NCBI RefSeq assembly: GCF_051124815.1 | Contig: NZ_CP118491.1 | Coordinates: 62,001-126,000 of the forward strand | Origin: Azospirillum sp051124815 | GTDB lineage: Bacteria > Pseudomonadota > Alphaproteobacteria > Azospirillales > Azospirillaceae | DNA length: 64,000 nt | Reading direction: 5' to 3' | In this document: one piece after another, positions 26,060 through 34,718 of the stretch | Numbering within the stretch: position 1 is the first letter of the stretch | Layout: each line of letters begins with the position of its first letter | Position numbers and translations under genes: made by a program | The notes under the pieces: model-generated | The model's input: only the letters and a program-made list of their open reading frames with translations | Databases searched by the model: none | Told to the model about the DNA's origin: nothing

Positions 26060-26860
26060 ATGAATTTGTTCGCGAAGATGATGTCCCGGCTGGGAGGCCG
26101 CTCGCCGAATCGCGGTAATGACGGTCTGCGGGAGCCGAGCGCTCCGGAGGGGACCTGCGTGTATGCGGTCGGCGACGTCCATGGTGAGCGCAAGGCCCTC
26201 GACCGCATGCTCGCCGCCATCGCCGCCGATGCGGAACGGCAGCGCGCGAACGGGTTGGAGTCGGTCGTCGTCTTCCTGGGCGACTACATCGACCGCGGCA
26301 CCGACAGCTGCGGCGTGCTCGACCGGCTGTGCCGCGCCCCGCTCGCCGGCGTGTCGTGCCGTTTCCTCCTGGGCAACCACGAGGCGGCGATGCTGGACTT
26401 CATCGGGGATCCCGTCCGCGCCTCGGAATGGCTGAACTACGGCGGCGCCGAGGCGCTGGGCAGCTACGGCATCCGCGCCTCGGTCGGCACCAGCGATCCC
26501 GCCCGATGCCGGGCGCTGCGCGACGCATTGATGGAGCGCCTGCCCGACGAGCACCTGGCCTTCCTGAAAGCGCTCGAGCCCATGGTGGTGCTGGGGGATT
26601 ACGCCTTCGTCCATGCCGGCATCCGGCCGGGCCGTCCGCTCGCCCGCCAGCGGACGGACGACCTGCTGACCATCCGCGAACCGTTCCTGTCCTGGCCGCA
26701 CCCGCATGAGAAGACCATCGTGCACGGGCACACCATCACCCGGTCGCCGGAGGTGACGGCGGCCCGGATCGGCATCGACACCGGGGCCTACGCGACCGGA
26801 ACCCTGACGGCCCTGGCGCTTCGCGGCACCGCGCGCAGCTTCATCCAGGTAACCGCCTGA
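26060..26860 (+). CDS. PPP-family metallophosphoesterase (serine/threonine or diadenosine-tetraphosphate phosphatase type)
   Basis: A 266-residue enzyme with all PPP motifs in order: G-D-V-H-G (38-42), G-D-Y-I-D-R-G (74-80), G-N-H-E (105-108), H-A-G-I-R-P-G-R-P near 195 and H-G-H-T near 229. These bind two metal ions. Related proteins are protein phosphatases or ApaH-like hydrolases. It is divergent from the Wza-like gene and upstream of the BBP2 and Wzc-like genes, which suggests that it counteracts phosphorylation in the export machinery in place of the more usual Wzb-type phosphatase; that role is inference. Confidence 0.88.
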   Translation: MNLFAKMMSRLGGRSPNRGNDGLREPSAPEGTCVYAVGDVHGERKALDRMLAAIAADAERQRANGLESVVVFLGDYIDRGTDSCGVLDRLCRAPLAGVSCRFLLGNHEAAMLDFIGDPVRASEWLNYGGAEALGSYGIRASVGTSDPARCRALRDALMERLPDEHLAFLKALEPMVVLGDYAFVHAGIRPGRPLARQRTDDLLTIREPFLSWPHPHEKTIVHGHTITRSPEVTAARIGIDTGAYATGTLTALALRGTARSFIQVTA

Positions 26861-26892
26861 CGGACGGCCGTCCGGGAGGTGGGCTCCGGCGA

Positions 26893-26916
26893 AGCCGGAC
26901 GCAAAGCCGGACGCAA
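26893..26916. repeat. perfect 12-bp tandem duplication (x2)
   Basis: AGCCGGACGCAA is repeated twice without a gap and begins a third copy, 33 bp after the phosphatase stop. Confidence 0.85.
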
Positions 26917-27003
26917 AGCCTTGGGGCTGCCGAAGGCAAGGATGTGCCCGACTGCCCCGATACACGCTAGTGGATAGTGCAAATGCTCTGATATATACCA
27001 CGG

Positions 27004-28458
27004 ATGAAGCTGGCCAAAAGTGTAGGGGGCATTAGCGCTATGGGTGAGGTGTTTGCTACGGGGGTAACTGTTTCGTCCTCATCCATCGCGTCGAAGCGCC
27101 CCCTGGGGCGTCGTGCGGGGCGGCGGTCGGGCATCGGGCTGCTTGGATGCGCCGCCCTTGCCGCGGGAATGGCCGCCTCCGGGCCGGTCTGGGCACAGGT
27201 TGCCGGCCAGACCGCTCCGGGGCAGGACCCGCGGAAGGCGCATTCCGGCGCCAGGGTGACCACGGAAACCAACCTCGGCACCGATGACGAGCGCCGCAAG
27301 GACGACTCCGAGCGGATGCACGAATCCTACGACCCCAAGGGCATCGAACTCGGAAGCTTCCTGCTGCTGCCGAAGCTCGAGCTGGACACCGCTTACAACA
27401 GCAACGTCTTCGCGCAGAATTCCGATCCCAAGTCGGACTTCCTGAACACCGTGCGGCCCGAGGTCAAGCTGCGTTCGCGCTTCGCCGAGCACATGCTGAA
27501 TTTCTCGGGCATGGTCGAGAAGATCAAATATTACCGGTACGGCAACGACGACCAGCTGAACGCCCAGGCCGACGTCGACGCCCGTTACGACATCGGTGCC
27601 GCGACGGAAGCCAACGCCTTCCTGCAGGCCTATGCCCGGCACGAGGAGCGCGGCAGCCCCGACGACGCCGGCGGCAGCAAGCCGACGCCGACCCGGGGGC
27701 TGACCCTGCGGTCGAACGTCAAGCACAAGGAAGGCCGATACACGCTGCTGGCCGGCATCGACGCCGACCGCCGCCTTTACGAGAATGTGCCGGGCACCGC
27801 CGCCTCGGTCATTCCCAACGAGGATCGCAACCGCTGGGAAGTGACCGGCCGCGTGCGCGGCAGCTACGAGATGTTTCCGGGCTATGCCGCGGTCACGGAG
27901 CTGTCGGCCAACACCCGCAAGTACGATTCCAAGTCCGACCGGAACGGGTTGGAGCGCGACAGCCACGGCTACCGCGCGGAAGCCGGTGTCGGCGTCGACC
28001 TGAGCCAGCTGCTGCGCGGCGACTTCCTGGTCGGCTACTTCCGCCAGGACTACAAGGACTCGCGTCTGAGCGATCCGTCGGGCCTGTCGGTCCGGGCCAC
28101 CTTCAACTGGACGCCCGACAAGCTCACCATCGTCGTGCCGTCGCTCGAACGGTCGGTTTCCGAGTCCATCACGCAGGGTGCGTCGGCGCTGGTGCGCACC
28201 ACCGGGTCGGTGCTCGTCCGCCACGAGATGCGGCGCAACCTGATCCTCACCGGCATCGCATCGGTTTCCCGGGACGAGCTGCAGGGCGTCAACAACCAGG
28301 ATGCCTGGCTCTATGAGGGGCGCATGCGCGCCACCTACGCTTTTACCCCAGAATTGTTCGTGGCGGGTGAGGCAGCATACAAGCGCAAGGATTCCGAGCT
28401 GGACACGTCCTCCTATCGGCAGACGGTGTTCTTCATCCGGCTCGGGGCGCAGCTTTGA
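27004..28458 (+). CDS. outer-membrane beta-barrel protein (BBP2-type) of exopolysaccharide cluster
   Basis: A 484-residue protein. A long N-region is followed by a hydrophobic signal core and A-Q cleavage site (about residues 43-65). The mature part is an alternating amphipathic-strand protein (L-E-L-D-T-A-Y-N-S-N-V-F-A, Y-T-L-L-A-G-I-D-A-D-R-R-L-Y) ending with the C-terminal aromatic strand T-V-F-F-I-R-L-G-A-Q-L. This matches BBP2/OMP_b-brl proteins that sit beside Wza/Wzc genes and probably form an outer-membrane pore for the polymer. A TATATA box at 26992-26997 lies only 7 bp before this ATG, so the message may be leaderless or translation may begin at the ATG at 27040. Confidence 0.85.
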   Translation: MKLAKSVGGISAMGEVFATGVTVSSSSIASKRPLGRRAGRRSGIGLLGCAALAAGMAASGPVWAQVAGQTAPGQDPRKAHSGARVTTETNLGTDDERRKDDSERMHESYDPKGIELGSFLLLPKLELDTAYNSNVFAQNSDPKSDFLNTVRPEVKLRSRFAEHMLNFSGMVEKIKYYRYGNDDQLNAQADVDARYDIGAATEANAFLQAYARHEERGSPDDAGGSKPTPTRGLTLRSNVKHKEGRYTLLAGIDADRRLYENVPGTAASVIPNEDRNRWEVTGRVRGSYEMFPGYAAVTELSANTRKYDSKSDRNGLERDSHGYRAEAGVGVDLSQLLRGDFLVGYFRQDYKDSRLSDPSGLSVRATFNWTPDKLTIVVPSLERSVSESITQGASALVRTTGSVLVRHEMRRNLILTGIASVSRDELQGVNNQDAWLYEGRMRATYAFTPELFVAGEAAYKRKDSELDTSSYRQTVFFIRLGAQL

Positions 28459-28483
28459 CGGGTATCTGGTCTGGAGTTTCGTG

Positions 28484-30736
28484 GTGAGTCTTTTGAATCT
28501 CGTCAGCCCATCCGAACGCGAAGCCGGGACTTCCCGGACCCCCGATTTCCAGGAGGAGTTCCGCAAGCGCGTCCGGTGGGCCTGGCGGGTCCTGTGGCGT
28601 GGCAAGTTCCTGGTTCTTGCCATCCTGCTGGCGGCGCTGGTCCCGACCGTGCTGTATCTTCAGCAGATCACGCCCCGCTATACGGCCGAAACCCGGATCA
28701 TGATCGAGGCGTCGCAGGTCCGCAACGCCCTGGCCGACACCATGATCCGGCCGGAGTGGATCAACGACGTCACCGTTCAGACCGAGGCCGACCTCATCTC
28801 GTCGCGGATGCTGGCGCACCGCGTGGTCGAGAAGCTGGGGCTGGCGAACGATCCGGAATTCAACCCCAAACTCCGTCCCCCCAGGCCTCTCGACAGTTTC
28901 CTCAGCTCGCTCAACCCGCTGTCCTGGCTCGCCGGCAGCCTGCCGTCGAACGAGGCGGACCCGTCGACCCTCAGCGAATCCTCCCGCGCCGAGATCGAGC
29001 AGGCCGCTCTGGTCCAGAGATTCCTGGGCGGGCTCCAGGTCGCGCCGCAGCGCCGCACCCTGATCATCGCCGTCCGCTACACGTCGGAAAATCGCGAGAA
29101 GGCGGCCCTGATCGCCAACACCATCGCCCAGCTCTATGTCCTGGACCGCCTGGAGGCGGGCTTCGAGGATACCCGGCGCGTGGCCACATGGCTCGGCGAA
29201 CGGCTCGAATCCCTGCGGCGCGACGTCGTCAGCGCCGAGTCCGCGGTGGAGGAGTACCGGGCCCAGCACGGCCTGCGCCGCAAGGGCGACCAGCAGGCCA
29301 CGATCAACGAGCAGCGGCTTTCCGAACTCAATTCGCGCCTCATGATCGCGCGGGCCGATCTGGCCCAGAAGCGGGCGCGGCTGGATCAGGCGCGCCAGCT
29401 CATGCGCTCCCGCGGCAGCGTGGATGCCTTTTCCGACGTCCTGCAGTCGCCGCTGATCCAGCGCCTGCGCGAACAGGAAGCGACGACGCAGCGCGAAATG
29501 TCCGATGCCCTCAAGGTCTATGCGGACCGGCATCCGCGCATTCTCGGGCTGCGGGCCGAACTGAACGAGATCCGCGGCAAGATCGCCCACGAGGTCGACA
29601 AGATCGGCACCTCGCTGTCGGCGGATGCCGAAGCCGCCGCCGCCGGCGTGCGCGCCCTGGAAAGCGACCTGAACGGGCTGCAGCGCCAGTCCGACGTGGC
29701 GGGCGAGGCGGAGGTCCGCCTGCGCGAACTCGAACGCCAGGCGGAGGCGAACCGCGGCCTGTACGAATCCTTCCTCACCCGCTTCAAGCGCGAAGACCAG
29801 CAGGAGCGGATGCAGAGGGCCAACGCGCGCGTCGTGTCGCAGGCCGACATTCCGACCTCGCCCAGCTATCCGCGCAAACTGTCCCTGCTCATGGCCGTCG
29901 GCATGGTGGCCCTGATCGGCGGCGCGATCCTGGTGTTCCTGCTCGACCGGCTCGACAACGCCCTGCGTTCGGCCGACGAGACGGAGGAACTGACCGGCCT
30001 TCCCACCCTGGCCATGGTTCCCTACCGGCGGGGCCGCGACGTCTCGCCGGTCAAGGAGATCCTGGAGCGCCCGCGTTCCGTCCTGGCGGATGCCGTCCGC
30101 AGCCTCCGCACCAGCCTGGAGATCGCCGGCGGCGAGCAGGCCCCCGTCATCATGATCACGTCCTCGGTGCCGAAGGAGGGAAAGACCTTCCTGTCCTTCT
30201 GCCTGGGGCTGATCTATTCGAAGATGGGAGGCCGGGTGCTGCTGATCGACGCCGACGTTTATCGGCCGCGCCTGCACACGCTGACCGGCACCGACGGCGA
30301 GCGGGGCCTGGCGCAGGCCTTGCTGGGCGAGGCGCAGATCGGGGACCTGATCCAGCACAACGTCGCCGGCACCCTCGATTTCCTGCCGGCCGGCCGCGCG
30401 CCCGACCTGCCCGAACTGCTCAAGGGGGCGGCCATCGAGGAGATGCTCAAGGATCTGCTCACCCGGTACGACCGCATCATCATCGACTCGCCCCCCGTCC
30501 TGGCGGTCGCCGATACCCGCGTTCTGGCCCGCCTGGCGAACCGAGTCATCTATCTGGTGCGCTGGAACTCCACGCCGCGGGATGCCGTGCGCAACGGAAT
30601 GAAGCTGCTGACCGGTGTCGGGGCGCCGGTCCATGGCGTGGTCCTGTCGCAGGTCGATCAGCGCAAGCACGCCCGCTACGGCTATGGCGATTACGGACAA
30701 TATTATGGACGCTACCGCGACTATTACGCCGAGTGA
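28484..30736 (+). CDS. Wzc-type polysaccharide co-polymerase / tyrosine autokinase
   Basis: A 750-residue inner-membrane protein. A Wzz domain begins with a membrane segment at 40-58 and ends with one near 475-490 after the P-S-Y-P motif; a coiled-coil periplasmic region lies between. The cytoplasmic BY-kinase domain has Walker A S-V-P-K-E-G-K-T near 562-569, Walker A' L-L-I-D-A-D-V-Y-R-P and Walker B I-I-I-D-S-P-P-V. The C-terminal tyrosine cluster (Y-G-Y-G-D-Y-G-Q-Y-Y-G-R-Y) is the autophosphorylation tail. It controls chain length and export through Wza. The GTG at 28484 has GGAG 7 bases upstream; GTG 28481 is too close. Confidence 0.93.
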   Translation: MSLLNLVSPSEREAGTSRTPDFQEEFRKRVRWAWRVLWRGKFLVLAILLAALVPTVLYLQQITPRYTAETRIMIEASQVRNALADTMIRPEWINDVTVQTEADLISSRMLAHRVVEKLGLANDPEFNPKLRPPRPLDSFLSSLNPLSWLAGSLPSNEADPSTLSESSRAEIEQAALVQRFLGGLQVAPQRRTLIIAVRYTSENREKAALIANTIAQLYVLDRLEAGFEDTRRVATWLGERLESLRRDVVSAESAVEEYRAQHGLRRKGDQQATINEQRLSELNSRLMIARADLAQKRARLDQARQLMRSRGSVDAFSDVLQSPLIQRLREQEATTQREMSDALKVYADRHPRILGLRAELNEIRGKIAHEVDKIGTSLSADAEAAAAGVRALESDLNGLQRQSDVAGEAEVRLRELERQAEANRGLYESFLTRFKREDQQERMQRANARVVSQADIPTSPSYPRKLSLLMAVGMVALIGGAILVFLLDRLDNALRSADETEELTGLPTLAMVPYRRGRDVSPVKEILERPRSVLADAVRSLRTSLEIAGGEQAPVIMITSSVPKEGKTFLSFCLGLIYSKMGGRVLLIDADVYRPRLHTLTGTDGERGLAQALLGEAQIGDLIQHNVAGTLDFLPAGRAPDLPELLKGAAIEEMLKDLLTRYDRIIIDSPPVLAVADTRVLARLANRVIYLVRWNSTPRDAVRNGMKLLTGVGAPVHGVVLSQVDQRKHARYGYGDYGQYYGRYRDYYAE

Positions 30737-31451
30737 GCGGGAGGGGCGTGCCTCCGCCCGCCCTTCCGGAGCCAGGAAGCCGTCGTCGCCGGTCTCCGCC
30801 CTGGTCGGGGCGCTGGTGGGCGTCCTTCTGCTGGGCCTGGGGGTGCCGCAACTGGCCGCCGCCCTGTCCGCCCTCGGCGCCGATGCCGAACTGCGGGAGG
30901 TCCGCAGCGGCAACCCGCCGTCGCCGGAGCGTCTCGCCGGGGCGAGCGAGGCTCTGGCCACGGCGAACCGCTGGGATGCCAGCGGCGAGCGCGAGGCGGC
31001 GCGCGCCGTGCTCCTGACGGCCCAGGCCGAAGCGGCGGCGCCCGGCCCGGATCGCGACCGCCTGCTCGCCGAAGCCCTGGCCTCCGCCAGGACGGCCGTG
31101 CGGCTCGCTCCCGGACAGCCCCATGCCTGGGCGCATCTGGCCGCCCTGTTCGAGCGGGGCGGCGACCGCAAGCACGCGGTCGAGGCGCTGCGCCTGTCGA
31201 TGCTGACCGGCGCGGTGGAGCCGGCCTTGATGATGTGGCGGCTGGAGATGGGCTTCCGCCTGCGCACCGCCATGGATGCGGACAGCCTGTCGCTCCTGCG
31301 CCGGCAGATCCGGCTGGCCTGGGTCATCATGCCCGACGAGGTCGCGACGCTGAGCAAGCGCCCGGATGCCTATGATCTGGTGGACGAGTCCCTCTCCCTG
31401 CTGAGCGAGGAAGAGATGGCCCATTATGTCAGGCTGCACGGCAAGCGCTGA
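30705..31451 (+). CDS. single-pass membrane protein with TPR-like region, cluster-associated
   Basis: A 248-residue protein whose ATG lies 32 bp inside the kinase gene, so the two are coupled. One membrane segment (about 35-52, S-A-L-V-G-A-L-V-G-V-L-L-L-G-L-G) anchors a periplasmic helical region with TPR-like A-R-T-A-V-R-L-A-P-G-Q-P-H-A-W-A-H-L. No enzyme motif is visible. Small TPR anchors of this kind accompany exopolysaccharide genes and may scaffold the export complex; I do not recognise a named family. Confidence 0.7.
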   Translation: MDATATITPSEREGRASARPSGARKPSSPVSALVGALVGVLLLGLGVPQLAAALSALGADAELREVRSGNPPSPERLAGASEALATANRWDASGEREAARAVLLTAQAEAAAPGPDRDRLLAEALASARTAVRLAPGQPHAWAHLAALFERGGDRKHAVEALRLSMLTGAVEPALMMWRLEMGFRLRTAMDADSLSLLRRQIRLAWVIMPDEVATLSKRPDAYDLVDESLSLLSEEEMAHYVRLHGKR

Positions 31452-31458
31452 CGGCTGC

Positions 31459-31482
31459 GGCCATGGCGGCGGCCATGGCGGC
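31459..31482. repeat. perfect 12-bp tandem duplication (x2)
   Basis: GGCCATGGCGGC is repeated twice in the 51-bp gap between two convergent genes, 7 bp after the stop of the TPR-like membrane protein gene; a degenerate third copy follows. Confidence 0.85.
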
Positions 31483-31502
31483 GGTTATGGCCGCAGCTGT
31501 CG

Positions 31503-32291
31503 CTATGGCCGGCGGCTTGCGGCCAGCGGGTCCGCCAGCGGATCCGTTTCGTGGAAGAAGAAGAAGTTGTTCACATAGCCGGGCGTGCCCGGCGCCGCCG
31601 TCTGGAGGGACCGCGCGTCCACATCCCAGGGCAGCGGGCGAAGCCGGCCCTCCTCCAGCCGGAAACGGCGGTAGCCGGCCGGTTCCAGCAGGGCACGCAC
31701 CCTGTCATGGGCGCCGGCGCGGTGCCTCTCCTCCACTTCGATCATCAGCCGCGGGCGGTCGCGCAGGATCACCCCCATGGCGCCGGCGATCACCGCGGCC
31801 TCGTGCCCTTCCACATCGATCTTCATCAGGCCGACCGGGTCCAGCGCCTCCTCGTCCAGGCGGACGGTCTGCACCGTCAGCTGGATGTAGCCGGGCTCGT
31901 TCTCCAGGGAGAAGATCGGATTTTCACCCGCAATGCTGCCAATTCCCGAATTCCCGTTCTGAAAGACGAGGCGGGCGGTGCCGCTGCGGTCCGACAGGGC
32001 GACGGAGCGCAGCCGGATGTTGGGGCGGTTCAGGCGGGAGATGGCCGGATGGCAGCCGGGATTCGGCTCGTAGACGATGACCCGTGCCGCATGCAGGGAC
32101 AGCCAGTAGGAATATTCCCCGGCATTGCCGCCGACGTCGACGGCGATCCGGCCGGGGGGGCACAGCGGCCCCAGGGTGAAGAATTCCCGTTCGAAATGCC
32201 GGTCCCGCCGCCAGATGCGGAATTTGAGCCACCACAGCGGAAAGCGATGCTCCAGATGGCGGGCGAGCCGCCGTTTGAGCGTCCCGATCAC
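31503..32291 (-). CDS. FkbM-family SAM methyltransferase
   Basis: A 262-residue protein starting at a GTG that overlaps the stop of the upstream membrane-protein gene (GTGA). The motifs I-A-V-D-V-G-G-N-A-G-E-Y-S (SAM), V-Y-E-P-N-P-G (acidic loop) and L-M-K-I-D-V-E-G-H-E-A-A-V are the FkbM order. It is a second, only distantly similar member beside the one at 17.5 kb, and is probably specific for another sugar residue or linkage. It is the last gene of a two-gene minus-strand unit with a Wzy-like polymerase, so O-methylation of the growing glycan is the likely task. Confidence 0.87.
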   Translation of the reverse strand: MIGTLKRRLARHLEHRFPLWWLKFRIWRRDRHFEREFFTLGPLCPPGRIAVDVGGNAGEYSYWLSLHAARVIVYEPNPGCHPAISRLNRPNIRLRSVALSDRSGTARLVFQNGNSGIGSIAGENPIFSLENEPGYIQLTVQTVRLDEEALDPVGLMKIDVEGHEAAVIAGAMGVILRDRPRLMIEVEERHRAGAHDRVRALLEPAGYRRFRLEEGRLRPLPWDVDARSLQTAAPGTPGYVNNFFFFHETDPLADPLAASRRP

Positions 32292-33856
32292 GGTCTTTCC
32301 TCTGCCCGAACCTCTGGCCGAACCTCTGGCCGAAGCCGGCTGCGACCCATCGGACCCATCGCCATGATGATGGCGACGAGGATCATGAGGTTCATGACCG
32401 ACTGGATCGTTACCTGGGGCCCGATGTCGGCGATGTCGGAGTTGCAGTAGGTAAAGTAGAGGGTTGAGAAGCCGAACGGCAGGAAATAGTTCTTTTCGCC
32501 ATTTCCGTAAATAATTCCTAGCCCGGATAGATAGAAAAACAAGATAACGATATTGACAGGGATAAACAGGTAGTCTCCAAAATATGCATATGTCTCTGCA
32601 AATACTCCATAATTCATATTCGTGAATGTGTGCAAGATGGTGTATTCTAAGATTTCTCCTCCCCGCGGTGGGCGTTCGATGCCAAGCGGCTGCAGGATCA
32701 CGTTGGGAATGGCGTAGAGAAACTGTCTCAGGAAGGTTTCGCCGCCGAAGGTCCCGCTGTCCTGGACGAAAGCGACGACCTCATCCAGGGGGTTGGGGCT
32801 GAAACGGTCGAGAAAGCCCAGGGGTTCGCCGTAGTAAAGGCGGGTGTCCCAGCTGTAGTAGAGGCTGTCCAGCCCTTCTTCGCGCAGGGTGCGTCCGAAC
32901 GGATCCAGCAGGTCGGACGCGATGTTGAGTGTTTCCCGAAGAAAGCTGGTGACGCCCAGGCCGCGCTCGATCCCGCGCTGCAGGTCGATCAGCGGAAAGA
33001 TGATCAGCTGCATCAGGACGACCATGGCCATCACCGGCGCCATATGCCTGAGCCGGATTTTTCCGCCGTACGAGAGATAGGTCGCGATGAAGGCGATGCC
33101 GCCTCCCAGCATGATCAGCCGGACATTCTCCCAGAAGCCCTGCAGGACCGTGAGCAGCAGGGTCGCCAGGACCCAGGGATCGATGAAGCTCTTCCCCTCC
33201 GACAGCACTGCCCGCCGTGCCGTCGTGGCCGCCACGGCAAGCGGAAGGAGGTTCGCCATGTAAAGCAGCAGGACAAGCCCCTGTCCTTCCTCGTAGGCCA
33301 TGGCGTCCGCCGCCCGGCTGAGGCCGGCCAGATGCCGGGCGATGATGGAGAACAGGGTCAGCAGGGTGGCCACGATGGCCAGCCCGGCCAGGAATCGCGG
33401 GTCCTGGGGTGGGGAAACAAGCCCGGACGACCGTCCGAACAGGACCCGGATCGCCATGCCGGCGGCCATGAAGACCAGAACGCCCATGAACAGGACGAAA
33501 ACCGTCCCGACCGGGGCCTGGAGGTGGCTGTCCGCCGGCTGGCCCACCAGGATCTTCACCCACTGGGCGATGAAGAACAGCTTGCTGTACGAGGCAACGA
33601 ACAGCAGCGATCCCATGCTGGAGATCCCGCCATTCATCCGGATCACCGTCGGGGTCAGCAGAAAGATCGCCAGCGATATGACGGCGAAAAGCGGCGAGGT
33701 GCCCAACACGAGCTGGAGCAGGAAGGTCAGGACCGAGACCACCCTCCAGCCGTCAAGCAATTGTCCGTGGTTGTCCGCCCGCCCCGCCACCGTCGCCCCC
33801 GAAAAAGCATCCCCTGAAAGCCGCGGCAGTTCAGCGTGAATCGAAGCCGGACGCAA
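32288..33856 (-). CDS. polytopic membrane protein, Wzy-like polysaccharide polymerase
   Basis: A protein of up to 522 residues with about ten or eleven hydrophobic segments and one long loop (about 300-400, F-L-D-R-F-S-P-N-P-L-D-E-V-V-A-F). That topology fits Wzy/O-antigen polymerases, but sequence identity in this group is low and the call rests on topology and neighbours. The start is unsure: 33856 is a TTG without a ribosome site, and a GTG at 33790 (preceded by GGGGG) would remove the first 22 polar residues. The last codons contain a perfect 12-bp tandem duplication (32307-32330) giving R-P-E-V-R-P-E-V-R. Confidence 0.7.
   Translation of the reverse strand: MRPASIHAELPRLSGDAFSGATVAGRADNHGQLLDGWRVVSVLTFLLQLVLGTSPLFAVISLAIFLLTPTVIRMNGGISSMGSLLFVASYSKLFFIAQWVKILVGQPADSHLQAPVGTVFVLFMGVLVFMAAGMAIRVLFGRSSGLVSPPQDPRFLAGLAIVATLLTLFSIIARHLAGLSRAADAMAYEEGQGLVLLLYMANLLPLAVAATTARRAVLSEGKSFIDPWVLATLLLTVLQGFWENVRLIMLGGGIAFIATYLSYGGKIRLRHMAPVMAMVVLMQLIIFPLIDLQRGIERGLGVTSFLRETLNIASDLLDPFGRTLREEGLDSLYYSWDTRLYYGEPLGFLDRFSPNPLDEVVAFVQDSGTFGGETFLRQFLYAIPNVILQPLGIERPPRGGEILEYTILHTFTNMNYGVFAETYAYFGDYLFIPVNIVILFFYLSGLGIIYGNGEKNYFLPFGFSTLYFTYCNSDIADIGPQVTIQSVMNLMILVAIIMAMGPMGRSRLRPEVRPEVRAEERP
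32307..32330. repeat. perfect 12-bp tandem duplication (x2)
   Basis: CGAACCTCTGGC is repeated twice inside the last codons of the Wzy-like gene. It adds four residues in frame and does not touch the membrane core. Confidence 0.85.
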
Positions 33857-34004
33857 GGATCATGCTATGGTTGAAAAAGCGGACATTCCCCTGGCCGGGG
33901 AGACGAATCCGCTTGCGATTGTGGCCAGCGGTGATTGTGATTGACGCAACGGGCGGCCGGTTGCAGCATTCCCGCCTTTTTCCCCGCTTTGCCTGGACGA
34001 CGGC

Positions 34005-34718
34005 TTGGTCACCGAAGCGCGCAAGACGAACGCCATCCGCGGCGATGCCTTCATAGAACGGTATTTCTCGGGCCTCGTGCTGGACATCGGTTGCGGCGAT
34101 GACCCGGTGGTTCCCCATGCCCGGGGGTTCGACCGGCAGGATGGCGACGCGAACCGTATCCTGGACCATCTCGCGCCGGCGCAGTTCGACTGCGTCCACA
34201 GCTCGCATTGCCTGGAACACATGTCCGACGTGCCCGCGGCTCTCGCCCAATGGTGGGCGCTGGTGAGGCCGGGCGGCGTGCTGGTCCTGGTCGTGCCCCA
34301 TGAGGATCTGTACGAACAGGGCGTCTGGCCGTCCCTGTTCAACAGCGACCACAAGGCCAGCTTCCGCCTGGACAGCCCGGCCAGCTGGTCCCCCGTCTCC
34401 CATGAGCTGCGGGCACTGCTGTCCGCCCTGCCGGATGCGGCGATCGAGGAGATCGCCGTGCAGGATCACGGCTATGACCATGGCCTGCGCCGCCCGATCG
34501 GCGCCTGGGGGCGCGGGCTCTACTCCCTGGGCTCCTGGCGCTCCGCCATCATGCGGCGGCTGTTCGGCGGGGGGGCGGCGGTCGGATGGGCGGACCGCCT
34601 GCTGACCCGGCTGGAGCAGCGGCTCGGCCGGCCGGTGGCCCAGACGGACGGCGGCGCCCTGGCGCAGATCCAGGCGGTCGTCCGCAAGACGGCCGCATCA
34701 GGCACCCCGGCGGCGTAG
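34005..34718 (+). CDS. class I SAM-dependent methyltransferase
   Basis: A 237-residue protein with V-L-D-I-G-C-G-D-D-P-V-V at residues 25-36 (SAM site) and H-S-S-H-C-L-E-H-M near 65-73, where Methyltransf_11 enzymes carry motif post-I. The N-terminal T-N-A-I-R-G-D-A-F-I-E-R-Y-F precedes motif I directly. The start is uncertain: 34005 is a TTG and no ATG or GTG lies suitably upstream in frame. It is divergent from the Wzy-like gene, and its 3' end overlaps the convergent flippase gene by 21 bp. It probably methylates a sugar or glycan terminus; the substrate is unknown. Confidence 0.8.
   Translation: MVTEARKTNAIRGDAFIERYFSGLVLDIGCGDDPVVPHARGFDRQDGDANRILDHLAPAQFDCVHSSHCLEHMSDVPAALAQWWALVRPGGVLVLVVPHEDLYEQGVWPSLFNSDHKASFRLDSPASWSPVSHELRALLSALPDAAIEEIAVQDHGYDHGLRRPIGAWGRGLYSLGSWRSAIMRRLFGGGAAVGWADRLLTRLEQRLGRPVAQTDGGALAQIQAVVRKTAASGTPAA

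Noticed and set aside
33862..34004. Possible short upstream gene or start for the methyltransferase at 34005
   Set aside because: The ATG at 33867 gives only 25 residues in another frame before a stop; no link to the methyltransferase frame.
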